Origin: Allolobophora icterica
Lineage: Eukaryota > Annelida > Clitellata > Crassiclitellata > Lumbricidae
Direction of reading: 5' to 3'
DNA length: 64,000 nucleotides
Assembly: GCA_963556255.1 (NCBI GenBank)
Contig: OY744604.1
Coordinates: 21,380,566-21,444,565, forward strand
Positions 12,480 to 26,093 of this stretch are shown here, one piece after another. The translations under genes were made by a program, and so were the position numbers. Numbering within the stretch: position 1 is the stretch's first letter; the number at the start of each line of letters is the position of its first letter. The notes under the pieces were generated by a model that searched no databases, was not told the origin of the DNA, and saw only the letters and a program-made list of their open reading frames with translations.

Positions 12480-14440
12480 ACCAAACAGCTTCCTGATGTA
12501 TTCTGAGGCCTCACTGACTATCGAAACCATCCAATAGAGGGAGGCTCATGAACTTAAAGTCCTTATTCATAACCCAAAGCAACATCTCTCTAAATGCCTT
12601 GAACAAAGCAAGCTATTTCGCCTGCCAGAATGGCTATGATCTAGGCCTGGCAGGTCATTACTGGCACCACATCGACAGCGGTAGACGTTGAGGATGGCGT
12701 GGTCAGTTCTTTAGAATCAGTAGCGGTCGATTCGACATTGACGGTTATGGGCGTTACGCCGACGTCGTCGTCCCGAACGGCGTGGCTAAGTTCTGACTTC
12801 ATAGTTCTCGCAATTTCTAGCGGAACATAGAGCGAAACTAATCGTCCATCGGTAGTCCCGTAACTTTTGAATTGTCTCCCGTGTTTCGGCTTGTTCCAGG
12901 TTCGACCGAGCAAGGTTGCGGTTCTCTCGTCGTTCCTTCTGCCATTGGACGGCGATACATCTGATGTTCCCGACACCATAGACGTCATTCACATACGGCG
13001 CCCATGTTAAAGACGTGGAGTTATAAGCTGCTGCCTATGGGTCATCTATGCCGGGGACTCCACGCGATGCACTCCGTTGTCACCGATGCACGCAACTGAA
13101 GTTCAGCGAGAGACAGAGGTAACTACCGTCCATTGTACTAATGTACGGTAGTCACCTCTGTCTCACAGGCGTCGTTCGGAGCGCAACAGTCGCGTTCTGC
13201 TGACGCTGATCTTCAGTTGCGTACATCGGTGACAAAGGAGTGCATCGCGTGGAGTCCCCGGCATAGATCGGCGTGGATCGGTCGAGAATACCTCACCCGA
13301 CAGGAAACGGCCGCTACCACTCTTTGTCTCTGCGTGAAAGAGGTGACAAACTAGACCCAACGTCGGATGGGTAGCTCTAGACCTATAACGGAACACGTTG
13401 AGACGGAAGCGTTGTCGCGACGTAGTTACCAGCCAGGACGCGTGCAGATTCATATTGAAGTGCAGACACTGAGCACGATGACGGAACACGGTAGGGCGGA
13501 ATCGTTGACGCGGCGTAGAAACCGGCCAGCACGTACGCAGGTTCCGTTGTAAAAAGCGTAACACATGTCAACGGTTGTTCCTTTTAGCCAGCGGCGATGC
13601 TTGCGTTATTAAATACTCCAGCTTAGTACCAACTCGATTCATACTTTCACCTACGTTATCTCTATATACTGAACTAAAACGATTTTCTAAGCTGTATTGA
13701 TGTTTAGATTCATTTATATCTAGGTCTACCTCATTACTTCTTGACAAAACATGACTTTCAAGCATATCCCTAGGTCTATATTCTTCTAGGTCGATCAAAT
13801 CTCTTATCTCCTCCTTATGATCATCTCCATTGTTATTTAGCACAGTTACCACAGCACCACCCGTACTCGAGACCCCACTACTGGTACCAGGTGTCGCGTA
13901 CCAGCGCTACGGTGGGCACACGCTGTGTTGGGTCATCGTGCTGTGATGGAAATGCATAGGAGGAGAAAGTCGGCACATGAGGGCACCACCCCTCTTGCCC
14001 GTTTTAAACGGCCGCTATACCTCTTAATCGCTCACAACGACTCAGGGAGCCTAGGAGAGGATTTCCCAATTCTTTTCCTACTTGCTCTGAAGCTCTACCA
14101 GTGTTAACCAGGACCCCAGATAGGCTGTCCACGATTTCCGGTCTGGAAACAAGGCTTGGACGAAAAGTTACCTGAGGATGCTAACTGGACCCAAAAGCCG
14201 TTTTAATTGGAGTATCTATGGAAAATCTCTCCTTGCTAGGGCTTCTTCTCCCTGGGTCATCAACCGATACGTGGGATCGAACCTCCCACGGGTCTAACGT
14301 CTCAACTAAGGAAGCAGTCTCATTGGATGCCTCTTCGAACAGCGCTATAAGCCTTCGTGCTCCTTCATATTCTAAGTGAAGGTTACTAAACACTAGATCA
14401 AACAGTCGAAATTCAGTTAGGCTCATTAATAATTTCACAG
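12480..14440 (-). other. GC-rich block of broken open frames, possible retroelement remnant
   Basis: Several minus-strand open frames (12641-12988, 13568-13852 and 14181-14438) lie in a stretch more GC-rich than its surroundings. None has a recognisable domain, and they are not joined by convincing splice sites. The composition, the block-like limits and an internal large inverted repeat suggest a decayed mobile element. I cannot assign a family. Confidence 0.3.
13044..13268. repeat. Large imperfect hairpin (65-nt outer arms, 20-nt inner arms)
   Basis: The outer arm 13044-13108 is the reverse complement of 13204-13268 with three mismatches. An inner arm (GAGACAGAGGTAACTACCGT, from about 13109) pairs with ACGGTAGTCACCTCTGTCTC near 13145-13164, leaving a short loop and about 39 unpaired bases on one side. 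Just right of it (about 13385-13540) lies an imperfect direct repeat of about 110 bp containing 'acggaacacg'. Confidence 0.8.
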
Positions 14441-14524
14441 ATCGATCAAAACTAAAATGAACACAAACTATTTCCGTAAATATTTAACTCAATATAAACT
14501 TTTCTCTACTGGCACTGATATTCC

Positions 14525-14708
<184 letters not shown>

Positions 14709-15240
14709 GTGGACAAGAGATGCAATCGTCGTAGCAGTCGAGTCATCCGTCAATCGAGTCAGCGGTCAGCGGTCTAGTCGAGTCTGTAGTCAATTCAAGC
14801 GACAAGGTGCCTTCCGAGTCTCCGGTTTCACGCCTGTGGTGAGTGTATTTGGGATTCGTCGTCGCTGAAGCAACGAGTGCCTGTACCGTCGCGGAACGTC
14901 ACTTCCTGGTTCTGAAAACCTGGTTTAAAGTAAGACGTCGCTGAAGTTATCACAGAGAACGAAACGGACAGAAGATGGAAGCGAAACAACCGCCAGCAGG
15001 ACTTCATCATATCAGCAGGACCTCATCATATCACTTTCTAAATGTATCACCGTAGCAACTAGCCGCTGGCTCAAAACTTTGTGTAAGCCCAGCGAACGTA
15101 TACATTAGGATAGGTCTAGAGAAAGATGTTTCGTAGCCTAATTTAGTACGATCAATGAAAAAAACAATAGCTTTTAAAGTGCAAGCATAAAGTAAATTTT
15201 GGCACAGTTTAACTAAAGATTTACAGTGAATGTCACTTAC

Positions 15241-16387
15241 CTTCAATTACCCCTGTCAAGTTGCTGCAGTCGTCCTTTAGAAACTCTTCGAGTTCAGATT
15301 GTCTAAAGCAGAATTTGAAATCCTGAATTCCTCGTTCAATTATAGGTTGGCACTGCTGTTGCAACTCAAGCGCTCTAAGAGATAAGTCAGAAAGTGCGCT
15401 ACAGATGTCGCTAGCTGATCCTTTATCCATTAATCTTTGGAAATAAGAATTGTAACTTTCTAAGTTCGATAGATGAGCATCAATATCATCTGTTGCCATT
15501 TGGATTTCTTTCAATCTGCTTTGTCTTTCGGAACACAGACCTTGTAGAAGATGATTTGCTTGTTTATCTGCAAACTGCTTTATTTCGTCTCTCCTCTTCT
15601 CCACATCAGATTCTAAGCTTTCCACCCTCTGTTGCATTTGTTCCTTTACCTTCACAAGTTCCGTCTTTTTCACCTGAGCTTGAGAGATGCACTCATTTAT
15701 AGCTTCAGTATTGTTTTGTATCTGCATCCGAAAGCTACCCAAATATTTGTTAACTTGAGTACCTTTATGATTGTTATGGTCCTCAATGAAGCAGATGGCG
15801 CATACAACTGTTTTGCAATCAGCACAGTATACATCCAGAACCTTCTGTTCATGAACTTCACAAATACTTGTAGGTAGATAAATCATCACATTTTGGTCAC
15901 CACTGTGTTCATTTAGTGATATCAATTTGTGATTCTTTGTTGCTTTAAATTTTCTATGTTCAGTGCAGCATGCATCGCACAACTGGTGCTTGCACTCAAC
16001 ACAGTATGTTTCAGCTGCTGGAGTTTCTTTACCTTCCAGTTCCCTACTTTCCTCCAAACACACAGAGCATAAGGCTCTTGATACTACAGGTGGGTGTGAA
16101 ACCCTTGAAACTTGTATCAGCCTTTCAATGAAGAAATGCTTAGGCAGTCCAGGAAACCCTTCTGGTGGAATCTTGAACAGTCCTCTACAGATTGGACAAG
16201 GCATCTCATCTCCTGGTCCTTTGTTGTTTTTAATCCCATTTTCTTGGAGACACTTCATGCAGAAAGTATGGATGCATGGCAATGCTTTTGGATCGGTGTA
16301 GACTTCGGTGCATATACAACATGTAGTTATATCCTCCAGCTCTTCTTGCTTTTTAATATCACTACTATCTAAGTCTTTTGCAGCCAT
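15241..16387 (-). CDS. TRIM-family RING/B-box/coiled-coil protein, first coding exon
   Basis: The ATG at 16387 opens 382 codons. The exon ends with a consensus GT donor (GAAG|gtaagtg) in phase 1; reading through it would add Gly-Lys and a stop. A C3HC4 RING (C23, C26, C38, H40, C43, C46, C64, C67) predicts E3 ubiquitin-ligase activity. B-box 1 uses C107, C110, C129, C132, C137, C140, H144 and H153. B-box 2 uses C176, H179, C188, C191, C196, C199, H204 and H207. A coiled coil spans about 215-330. This is the tripartite motif of innate-immune TRIM ligases. In related invertebrate genes the next exons encode an NHL-type propeller, but none is recognisable downstream (below 15241). The exon shows no damage. 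The other TRIM exon in the window (63205-64000) has the same exon end and splice phase. Confidence 0.85.
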
Positions 16388-17329
16388 TTTCTTTTCTAGA
16401 CAGATCCTAAAATTGAAAGCATTTTCTATTTCTCAATTGGTATAGGCCTAGGTCAAATTGGCACTCCCAATGAGAGGCATACTTCGCATAAAAAGAAATT
16501 TCGATCTATAGTCAATCTGAACGCTAGTACAAGGTGTAGACGGTCTTAGTTACAAATATTTGCAGATCTAGATTGATCCAACCAAATAGTCCGTTATAGG
16601 CCTACATGCAAAAAACCGGTTTATATCTACATGTACCAAAAGCTATATTTGTTAACTGAATGTAATGTTGACTGACCAACTAAGTGAAAATCAAAGCGAC
16701 ATGATCATTGTACCTTGCACCTTCCGTTAACACTAGCAGGGAAATGCCTTTTGGCACGCGATGCAAAAAATATTGAACCTGCTGTCTGGCAATAGCAATT
16801 ATGCTACAATCATGTGAAAGCGTTTACTTCCTGTAATGTCAATGCCATAGGTACATGTCGATCTGATCTTCTGGTTTTACCACGACAGGCGCTTTATAAT
16901 TGCCCATATACAAAAGGTCTCTCCTCAGTTTCTTTATAATTACAATCTTTGCAATTTCAGTCGTCCGCATAGCCAATCACTTTAGAGTTCAGTGCAGTAC
17001 TCAGCTCTAACAATACTCTGTCATCCTGCAAGGTTTCGCATTCGCTGCGGGATTAAGTTCTGTCAAGAATAGCAAAGCCGAGTAACCTAAACACAGATTA
17101 GTTGTTGGCGTGCATTATTTAGCAAACATGATTTCAAGTTGCTTTTAAGGCTTACTTGGGTATTAGTTAGTAAGAAGGTAATCCTAGTGTAAGTCAGGTA
17201 GTAGCTACACAGAGTCACATTGAATGCTGGATTTCCAAGTTTTATTGCATTACGAAAATAAACACGTGCCACATCCTCCTGTCACCACAGGTGGTTTTCA
17301 TTTTATTATTGACAAAGACAAGGTGGATG

Positions 17330-17485
17330 CTCATCATCATCACTATCATAAGTTCCTGGCGCCAGCCATTTGGGGCGATGGGTACGAATAAATTATCTCC
17401 AGTGTCCTCGGTCATTCGTCAAGTCCATTTGTCAAGTCCACTGACCCCGTGATGTTAGTGGAGGATACGCAACTACTAGTGATCA
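17330..17485 (-). pseudogene. LINE 3' end, second copy
   Basis: Read in antisense, it contains the same terminal signature as 7930-8150 ('cttgacgaatgaccgagga', then the 'ctggcgccaggaact' and 'gatgatgatgag' tail). It is 5'-truncated and lies on the opposite strand. Confidence 0.65.
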
Positions 17486-17822
17486 TGACCACTTAAAGGC
17501 AATTTCTTAGAAGTATTTCCAATTGTTTCGAAGAATCTTTTAAACGATCATAGCAACTGATCAGCAGGGAAAGTTTTAATTTAACAGTTTCTCATGAAGA
17601 AGTGATCCAGTAGGATGTAATCTGTTGGACTGGATGACCTGGTATTCGGGGTCCTCATATAGCGGGACTTAGGTTCCTTAGAGGTCTCCTTTTGACCCAC
17701 TGCACCTGTTATATTAATTATAAATGAATAATTACAACTGTATATTTGTTACATGATATATGATTTTTATATTTTTACTGTTTGGTAAACACTGGTTTCT
17801 TTGGATCAATAAACGAAACATT

Positions 17823-19420
17823 GATGGTCATCACTTCAAGTAACCAATATATAGTTTTTCTCATTTCTTTAAATGACATTGTGTAGAGTGTGTGTCATTG
17901 ATTAGGCCTTACTAGAGCTTGCTCAGGTTTCGTTGTAAGTAAACTGTAAGTTAAAAAGAACATCATTTATTTTAACGATTTTTGGAAAAGTAATGCGTTA
18001 TGTGATGGAGGTCAACATTTTGATTGCGGTCTGTTAATTCCGTGTGTGTATAAAATCGTAAAGCATTAGCTTAATGTTACCGTAGATTTCGAGAGGAAGT
18101 ATATAGCGAAAGTTATCCCCTTCTGAGGTCTTATATCATAACCGATGGTTGGAGATGTTTTGCAAATCTTGAAAACATTTTCAGCATTATGTTGTGTAGA
18201 GCAGTGCCGGATTTAGACTTGGTGGGGCCTTAAGCTATATAATTGGAGGCCCTTGTTAATAAATTACACCAGGAGGTCCCACGTACGGATACTTGAAAAG
18301 ATATTTTGCCTTTTAATTATTTAATAGCAGGGTATTAAATAAATAAAAAATGAATTCATTTACACAGGCGAGATTAAAGGTATTTTGAAAAAGTATTGTG
18401 TTATTATTAATTGTATATATATCATTGGATAACTTTTTATGCCTGCAACGCTATGTTTACTATCACAATCTAAGATAATTATTTTTTCTGTTTGCAATCA
18501 GTCGCTGGTATACTTTTACTTTGCTTCTTCCTTATGCCTAGTTTCCAACTGACCCCTTTGAATCTTGACCTGGAACCGATTTCATCCTCCGCCTATCGAT
18601 TATGATTTGACTAGGCTAAGCGCCTATGAACAAGCTGGTTCCCGCGACTTCGTTTTTGGGCGCTGTAGAAACCTCGAGATTGCAATTACGACTTCCTCTA
18701 CACATGTATCGCATGGAGTTCTTGAAGATGCAGACAGGTCTGAAACATTTGCCACTTGTATCAGCCTCTCAAGAGAAAATTGTAGACTTCGGTGCACATA
18801 CAATACGTAGTCATATCCTCGAGTTCTTCTATTGTAATACCAACACTGCTGGACTCTGTAGCAGCCATCTGGTTTTAGAAGTCCAAAAATCTACAGCACT
18901 TTCGGTTTCACAACTGACGTTACTGCGTTATTTTTAGTATTTTATCATTGGCTTATACGAGTAGTTTTGATCGAATAAATATAGAAAACCTAACAAATAC
19001 CTGAACTGAGCTTTAGATGGTCCTAGTAGCAAGTGCCTGCCATCACATTTTCGTTATATTATTTAGAGTTATGAATGAAAATATTGTTAGTTAAATTATG
19101 TTAACTGCGCTCAACCACTCGATTAACCCTAGATAACTAAACGTCCTTGCAGCTAACGACCTATTATATATAACGCTTGCAGCTACGCAACCATAGACAG
19201 TTAAGCTACACTTTATTTAGCCCAAGACTTTTGAGTCAGCTAAATAGATCCTTTGGCTGAAATAAAATTGCAGGTAGGCCTATAGGCGTTTTTAAGTTTG
19301 GTCTGAAAGTTTTCACTAGATCATAAAGCCTGAATTTTCAGCAGAATTCTTTATGGAAATTCTCAAATGCTTACAAGTTGCAAAAATGTTTCCTTGAAGA
19401 ACAAAAATATAAGCCTAGTG
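17823..19420. repeat. Segmental duplication, copy B (partner 1463-3175)
   Basis: Collinear with 1463-3175 over about 1.6 kb with many small gaps. Several shared 15-20-bp words are intact, including 'gaaagttatccccttctga' at 18109. It lies just upstream (on minus) of the intact TRIM exon and contains a TRIM pseudogene. Confidence 0.7.
18630..18868 (-). pseudogene. TRIM pseudogene (internally deleted RING exon)
   Basis: An ATG at 18868 starts a frame reading 'MAATESS...ELEDMTTYCMCTEVY', which is clearly the start of the RING found at 16387 ('ELEDITTCCICTEVY'). The rest of the RING is missing. The sequence jumps to the segment corresponding to residues about 88-100 of the intact exon (rlIQVanVS) and then loses the frame. 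It is a decayed paralogue inside the duplicated block. Confidence 0.7.
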
Positions 19421-20306
19421 TGGGACTAAACAGTTTATTTTACTTAAAAGTAAAATAGTAAAAAATTGTTCTTGAAAAAGATGATAAATGTAAGCCCCCA
19501 TCGCGGCGCTTGACGACCGCCACCGCTAGGGTTTGCTTCGCCACATTTGCTCACAACTGCCTCCGTCACCAAGCATAATTAATAACGGCTTTGATTGGGG
19601 CACAGGTTAATGTGCGCAGGGCCTATGCAGGGATTTTGAGTAAAAGTGTGATGGCAGCAGACGATCTTGATGTATAGTTCATCGCCAGATAATCGCAGAC
19701 GTGCAAGGCTTTAGCACTTACACAGGCCTACCGGTAAGTCTGCCACCATCGCAAAGCGGTGCTGGTCATTCAGAATGGCAAGCACCGAATTACACAAAAA
19801 TGGGTGACTTTGACTGTTAACGTAACAAACTATTGTTTATATGTTTATATTCGTTTAATGAAACAACAGACATAACGCTGTAGGTGTACAAGGAAGTGAA
19901 TTACAATTGTTAATTGTTAATAATAGCAAATAGGCCTACTTCAAAACCCAAAACGCTTAAAAGTAACTCCAGAGAACAGTTTGGTTATTCAACCACAGCG
20001 GTTGATAATTTGCACCACAAGAAATGAATGATGATGGAAACAAGACTGATATTGTCAACTTTCAAAGAATCAACAAAACTACTAAAATTAGCAATGGGTT
20101 TTAATAGCCGTTTCTATAATATATACACACACACACGATATATTTATAAATAATCATATGGCATCAATATTGAAGATATCTCATGTAATGAATACATCTT
20201 TCTAATAATAACTCTTATTATAAGCTAACTTAGACAGTTACGGTTTGTTCCGATTTGTTAATGTTTGTATTGAAGAATTCAATCGGAAATAAACTGTTGC
20301 ATCGTC
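19421..20306. other. Intergenic stretch, nothing recognised
   Basis: AT-rich sequence with a short (CA)n run near 20127-20138 and several TAGGCCTA-type palindromes. No exon is supported. Confidence 0.35.
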
Positions 20307-21298
20307 TCATCGTAATAAACTTTCGGATTTACCTAAGGACTTCTCTGTGTCTTCATTTGTTACAAGTACACTTTGTGAATCACGGTCACACTTTACTTCC
20401 CTGGAGTACCAAGAACGATCGTCCAACTCCATGTCTTTTGCAGATGCCATAGATTTAGGAAACTTAACTTTGTAGACCTTTAACGAGCCATCATCAAAAC
20501 CAACGATCAGATGTCCAGTAGTTTTGCTGAGACAGATTCTTGTTGGCGCTGGACTTCCCTCGTCTGTTTTGAGTAAAACTCTCTGTTTATCTAGGCTAGG
20601 GTTTGCCAAGACGATCCTTTTACACCCTCGCTCTACAATAAGAACCTGGTGACAGGAATCTATTGCAAGGTGACAAGGACGTGTTAGTTTGATCGACTTC
20701 AACCTCGCAGCTAATAAGCCGATACTGCCAAGACAGTGTACTGTGCTAACTTTCCCGTCTGTTCTGTCGTAACATGCAATGTAGCGGTCACCTGTGAGTT
20801 GTATAGCATGCCTGGGTCCCTCCGAGGCGAAACCAAAATCGAATGTGTTCAACAGATGTCCCATGAATGTGTATTCAGATACTTTGCATTCTATTGGGCA
20901 ACAAACTATCACGTTTCCTTTTCGGGTTACGGAAAGACCAACGGGAGTGCCAACGGGACTTACCCAAGAGAAACATACCTTATGAACGATTGGGTTGACT
21001 TTAACAATACTGCGATCGTGACCACTGCTGGTGTATAAACACGAGTTTAGGGTACAAGCAACAATGTCGCACAGTCCATCCTTCATATGCTTTGGCCAAC
21101 TAAACAATGTGCTGCACTTGAGTTTTGTCTGGATTGATCCAACTGCTCGAAAGTTGAATAAACTGAAAGCTTTTATCTTCGTTGAATTAAACCTGGTGAT
21201 AAAGATCTGGTTTTTGCATATGGTAATTCCACTTATTGGTCCTCCAATACTTGGTAAGGACTTTATCAGCTGCGGCGGATCAAGGTAGCCTATGAGGC
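20307..21298 (-). CDS. NHL-like beta-propeller terminal exon of a TRIM-type protein (5' exons not found)
   Basis: A 330-codon open frame ends at a TAA at 20307. Its upstream edge is a strong acceptor (pyrimidine tract then 'ctctttgtag') at 21299-21300, giving a phase-1 exon. That matches the phase-1 donors of the TRIM exons elsewhere in the window. The protein shows repeated propeller blades of the kind seen in invertebrate TRIM-NHL proteins, for example ISGITICKNQIFITRF, VGLSVTRKGNVIVCCP, RPCHLAIDSCHQVLIVERG and ICLSKTTGHLIVGFDDGSL. Such propellers bind substrate or RNA. No RING/B-box exon lies between this exon and the CARD gene at 24032. It is either orphaned by exon loss or joined to an exon I did not recognise. 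Confidence 0.6.
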
Positions 21299-21347
21299 CT
21301 ACAAAGAGAAAGTGTTCAGTTTTTAAGTGTGAACGCATAATTAACTG

Positions 21348-21387
21348 AATTTGTAAACGTCTGCAAACTTGCAGACGTTTACAAATT
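21348..21387. repeat. Perfect 19-bp palindrome with 2-nt centre
   Basis: 21348-21366 is the exact reverse complement of 21369-21387, with AC between. It lies just upstream of the acceptor of the NHL-like exon. Confidence 0.85.
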
Positions 21388-21659
21388 ATAATAAATAAAA
21401 AAAGCTCCTTGGTAAAAGCTATTCAGTTGTCATCCATGTTCAGGTTTCTCGTTGTGGTAATCGCGAATCGTATTTCTTCCTCTTTAACATTGCCTAAGGT
21501 TTAGTCGTTTCAGACGTGTCTTTATTTTCTCCGGATATTTCCTTAGGAACCCGAGGGATTACGTCTACCTCGGGTTTTAACATACAATGGTAATAATAAT
21601 CATAATTATGACAATGGCGATAAAAATAACAGGAACAACAACAACAACAACAACAATAA

Positions 21660-21835
<176 letters not shown>

Positions 21836-22664
21836 TAGCGCTATAGTTGGTAATAGTATCATCCTAATAGTTTCATTCTATGTGATTATCGTACGTGCTA
21901 GTTTTCAATAGAAGCAAATATACTGGTCTATGGTCAGAACTGGTCTAACTCGAAATTACTCTGCATATGCAATAACAGTTAATGGTCACTGTATACCTGC
22001 CGACGATGTCGTTGATATTTTGCCACTCTGTGTTTCTTTCTGCGAATCAACTTTAGAAACGCTAGCAGGAGCCTATGAAACAGAAAACATGCTTGTTACT
22101 TACAGCGTAATATGTACACTTTACGTCGTACAGTTTAGTTTAATAAATTCTGTAGTTTATTCATCTACATCTTTATAGCATTATGAGTGTTGATGGTATA
22201 AGTTTGGCAAAATTATAACAGAGGAAGTTGAAACTGCATGCTGGTGCAAACACACACCTACATGTAGAGATAGCTCCAGAAGGAAATAGTCAACACGGCT
22301 TGCTTTGATGTTAATAATTCTGGTCGTTGATTTCGCTGGTACTTTGAAAACAACTAGTCACAATGCAGACAGAAATTTTTCAGATAGGAATCAGTTCATG
22401 TGTAGGTATCAGTGTGGTCATTGTGCTCATTTGTCTTCTTTGTGCTCGTTTTTTTTGTCTTGACATTATGTGTCCTGAATGGGTTTCTTGTTGATCCCTC
22501 CCTCTAGTTCCATCAGTGCTTCCTGCATCTTAGCTACTGACATTCATCTTGAGTCGGTTACTGTATAGGAACCTTAACCAAGATATTGACCTTCTCCTAC
22601 AACTACTCAATGCCAGCCATCGACTGATGCTTGGTCATTAACTGACAGTGCTTAATAAATGCTG

Positions 22665-22801
<137 letters not shown>

Positions 22802-22859
22802 TCCAGTGATTGATTTCTGAATTTCAGGACCTTATGCTGCATAGACTCTAATATCATAC

Positions 22860-22990
22860 CTCAATCGTTGTCGATGGCGCACGAAGAGGTGAAACTGGAG
22901 GGACTATTTCTGGACTCATGGTCGATGAAACAACAGCGGAGCAGGAAGGCAGAAAATATGATGTTGGATTCTTCAAGGGTACATTGCTCA
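22860..22990 (-). CDS. Candidate coding exon (phase 1 in, phase 0 out)
   Basis: It is bounded by an acceptor ('aaattgtttttag') and a donor (GAG|gtatga). One frame is open throughout its 131 nt, giving a Pro/Ser-rich linker-like peptide ending SPLRAPSTTIE. Its entry phase matches the phase-1 exons of the CARD gene, so it could be an alternative exon joined to 24872. Its exit phase does not match the NHL-like exon at 21298. Support is from splice signals only. Confidence 0.3.
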
Positions 22991-24031
22991 CTAAAAACAA
23001 TTTATTATAAGACATTGTAGCTTCCCAATCTATCGGTGAGACTGGAGATCGTTACCCTGCCATTATTCTCAAGTTGGCTCTATAAAGGCCCAGTATAGGA
23101 ATATGGGCTCCACGTGGGCATACTGGCAGAGTAACTGGCGAGTGGCGATCCATCCCTTACGCTCGATCATCAACGAAAGCACCTGCCAATCTTGTAGAAC
23201 TCTAGCTTCGGATAAGCTATAGCTCTTTGTAAGGTGGTTAAAGTGCGATTGTGAGGAACGTAAAAAGTGTTATCGAAATTTCTAAACACAAATTAATAAG
23301 TACCAACTTCTATAGCGCCAGTGTCTAATGCTCAAGACATCAAACCAATGGCGCATCAAAACCAAGTTGCAATCTATTCAAAGTCCACCATCTGTGAGGA
23401 TCTGCTCGGTAATGGGGTTCGTCTTTCGTCGCTCCTCTTCTTCGACGCTATGAGTCCAATAACTCAAAGCGTGGTGTCTACAATCATCTCCAGATGGGAT
23501 CCATTGGTTACGCTATGCATGTATTCGGCAGCTCACTAGTGGTGACTATTCTTTGTTCTTAATGAGTTTAGCTTCATTAAGGCTGACGCAGGCGGAGTTC
23601 TTAAAAGGAGTCTTGAAACACAATTAGGCCTAGCCTACATACAAACGAAATCTTCCCGCGTTAAGTCTGCAATACAGGAACATGTGTAGGGGCCTACCTT
23701 AGAGCTCTAGACTAGACAGGAAAGAGTTATACAAATGCTGATGTAAAACGATACTACGACACTCAAAACTTAACAATAGCTATTGATGGCAATGTTTTGT
23801 AGTAACATGAAGAAACGGTTACAAATATGAATAGACTACGAAGAGTCTGTTCTTTATTGTAACATCTTACTATTTTAAGAGCCTTTCATCTTTATAAAAA
23901 TCTTGTGTTTAAACACGAATTTAGCCATATGGGTACCGTAGTAATGGCAGATCTCGATTTCATGTGTTGTAAGTGCCACCGTTTATCCTGTAAACGTCGA
24001 CCGTTTATCATTATTATAACAAACTCTTATA

Positions 24032-26093
24032 TTACTCACAGTCAACTCCTGTGATTTCTTCAATGAAGAGAATTTCCTCGTCATCTAGCCTGAGCCTGAC
24101 ATCCAATGATCCAACGGTTTCTGTCTTAAGAGTTGTAAATAGGCGATGCAACGTACGCTCTAACATACACCTCAGTCGCCCAGATGTTAAGACTTCAGTG
24201 AATACAATCATATCGTCTATAGTCTTGCAGTAGAAAAAAACAATGATGCTGTGTCCAGGTTTGGAAGCTACCGGGCGAATAGAGTTCTTGTGTAATTCCG
24301 AAAGCACTCTTTCACTGGGATCATCAGGGTCGACAGGGTTATTCTCGTGGAAGATGACGTCATTCAGACTCTGAGACAATTCATCGTCTAGTTCCGGTTG
24401 ATTGGTATTCACGTGAACAGCAAGAATTTCACCTGTAGGCAATAAAATACAAAACTTATGTTACCTGCTTTTCGATTAGTAAATGAATTTAGATGAATAT
24501 AAGAAGCAATTAATGTATTATAATTTATGTGTATATTTAGATCTATGTATATAGGTATAACGTGTTCATGTAGCCTATGTATAAATGTAGGTCCTATGTA
24601 TGTATGCGTGTATGTATATATATATATGTATGTATGTATATACATAGGCCCATGTGTACATATGTGTACATGCATGTGTGTTTTTATTTTTATATGTAGG
24701 CCTACTTAGGTATGTGTGCACCTTTTATCGCTTTTGGATTACAATTCGACCGTCTTTTAAACTCGATTCTTTAATGGCTTCACAATATCCACCCTCTTGA
24801 AACTTTAACGCTTTTATGAAATTCAAATCGAAAAACGTTAATCAGTTTCTGTAAGATCTGTTAGTTCTAACCCTTTGATAGGTAGTCGGTGGCGTGACCT
24901 TGATGAGTTTCTCTTAGTGCTTCTTCGAAGCAAATAAACGAATGGTTGCTGCGTCTCTGAATGGCGCTGATGAGGATCCAGTTTCTTTTGTAGTTGGTCA
25001 GTACATCAACTCGGACATCTTGGCAATCGGTCTCACTTATGGCTCTGTTCGCTTCAAGGCTGGACACAAGCTCTTCATCGTAGTGTATTATCTGCATCAG
25101 TTTTGGCTTCACTCTCTTCAGCCTTTCGTATCTTGAGTCTGAGAGTGGAAGGTGTAAATCTGAACATGCAATCGCATATGTTATCAGTTAGTTGCACAAG
25201 TTTATTTGCATATAATTATACAATTATTACTAAGTGGGATCTATGTATACATAAGTGAATAGGAATTTAAGAACTCAACATGCGTCAGAACTTTGCAAAT
25301 AGTCGAACTACATGTATACACTGTTTAAAAAAGAGCCACCATATAGCCTGGACACAGCTCACTAAAACCAAAAAATTTGGTAATTTAGTCAAATTTCTTG
25401 ACCAACCATCATAAGATTTTCATATCATTGAAACCTAATTTGAATTTTTTTAATTTCATTGATATTTCAATAGGTTCCTTTTTCGCTTTAGCCTATGTCA
25501 TGTGCATGAACGTTTAACCTGCATAATCAGTGAGCACTGTAATTTCTCTTATATATACATGTATATAAACTGTAATTTCTCTCTCACATTATATAAATAT
25601 ATATTATTTGACGCCATACACATGGAAACAGTCCGCATTAAAAAATGTTTCACAATAAAACCACTTGTCACCTTTCTCGTGAATAAGTGAAATTTGAGTC
25701 GTAGCCATTTATGTCTATTGAACGATTGTGGATGAGTCTGGGTTTTCGTTTGACGATTTTAACTAAACTGTACAGAAGCGATCACTGAAAACAATCTCAC
25801 CATCCTTGATTCCCGTCAGAAAGTTTGAAACGTGAACCTGATCATTAGTTTGCATAACATTTAGGAAACACTCGTATAACTCGACACTCGTCTTCATCCA
25901 GTCATAGAGGACTCTGCACTGTTCCCGTGGAGGTTTCATTGTTGTAATCTGGCTAACTTTGTCCTCGCTCAAGGCATCGCCAGCATCCAAACAAGCGATT
26001 ATCATGACGTTGATATTTGTACATCGTAGTAAGGTATGGATGTTGGATTCAATTACAGAAACATAGGACATTGTTGCCAAAGGGCCCACTTGT
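24032..26093 (-). CDS. Tandem CARD-domain protein, three coding exons
   Basis: Exons are 26093-25801 (ATG at 26071), 25159-24872 and 24432-24032 (TAA). All junctions are phase 1 with good splice sites, giving 319 codons. Exon 1 encodes a six-helix CARD-like domain ending with 'MKPPREQCRVLYDWMK...NFLTGI'. Exon 2 is symmetric (288 nt) and encodes a second CARD-like domain ('YDEELVSSLEANRAISETDC', 'ILISAIQRRSNHSFICFEEAL'). Exon 3 is alpha/beta ('GHSIIVFFYCKTIDDMIVF', 'LTSGRLRCMLERTLHRLF') and resembles the C-terminal or TRADD-N-like modules of invertebrate death-fold adaptors; that last comparison is weak. CARDs pair with other CARDs in apoptosis and innate signalling. With no enzyme domain, it is probably an adaptor. 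It is transcribed in the same direction as the neighbouring TRIM genes. Confidence 0.65.

Noticed and set aside
15241..21298. NHL-like exon 20307-21298 as the 3' end of the TRIM exon at 15241-16387
   Set aside because: Both are on minus, and the propeller exon lies upstream of the TRIM exon, so they cannot be joined in normal order.
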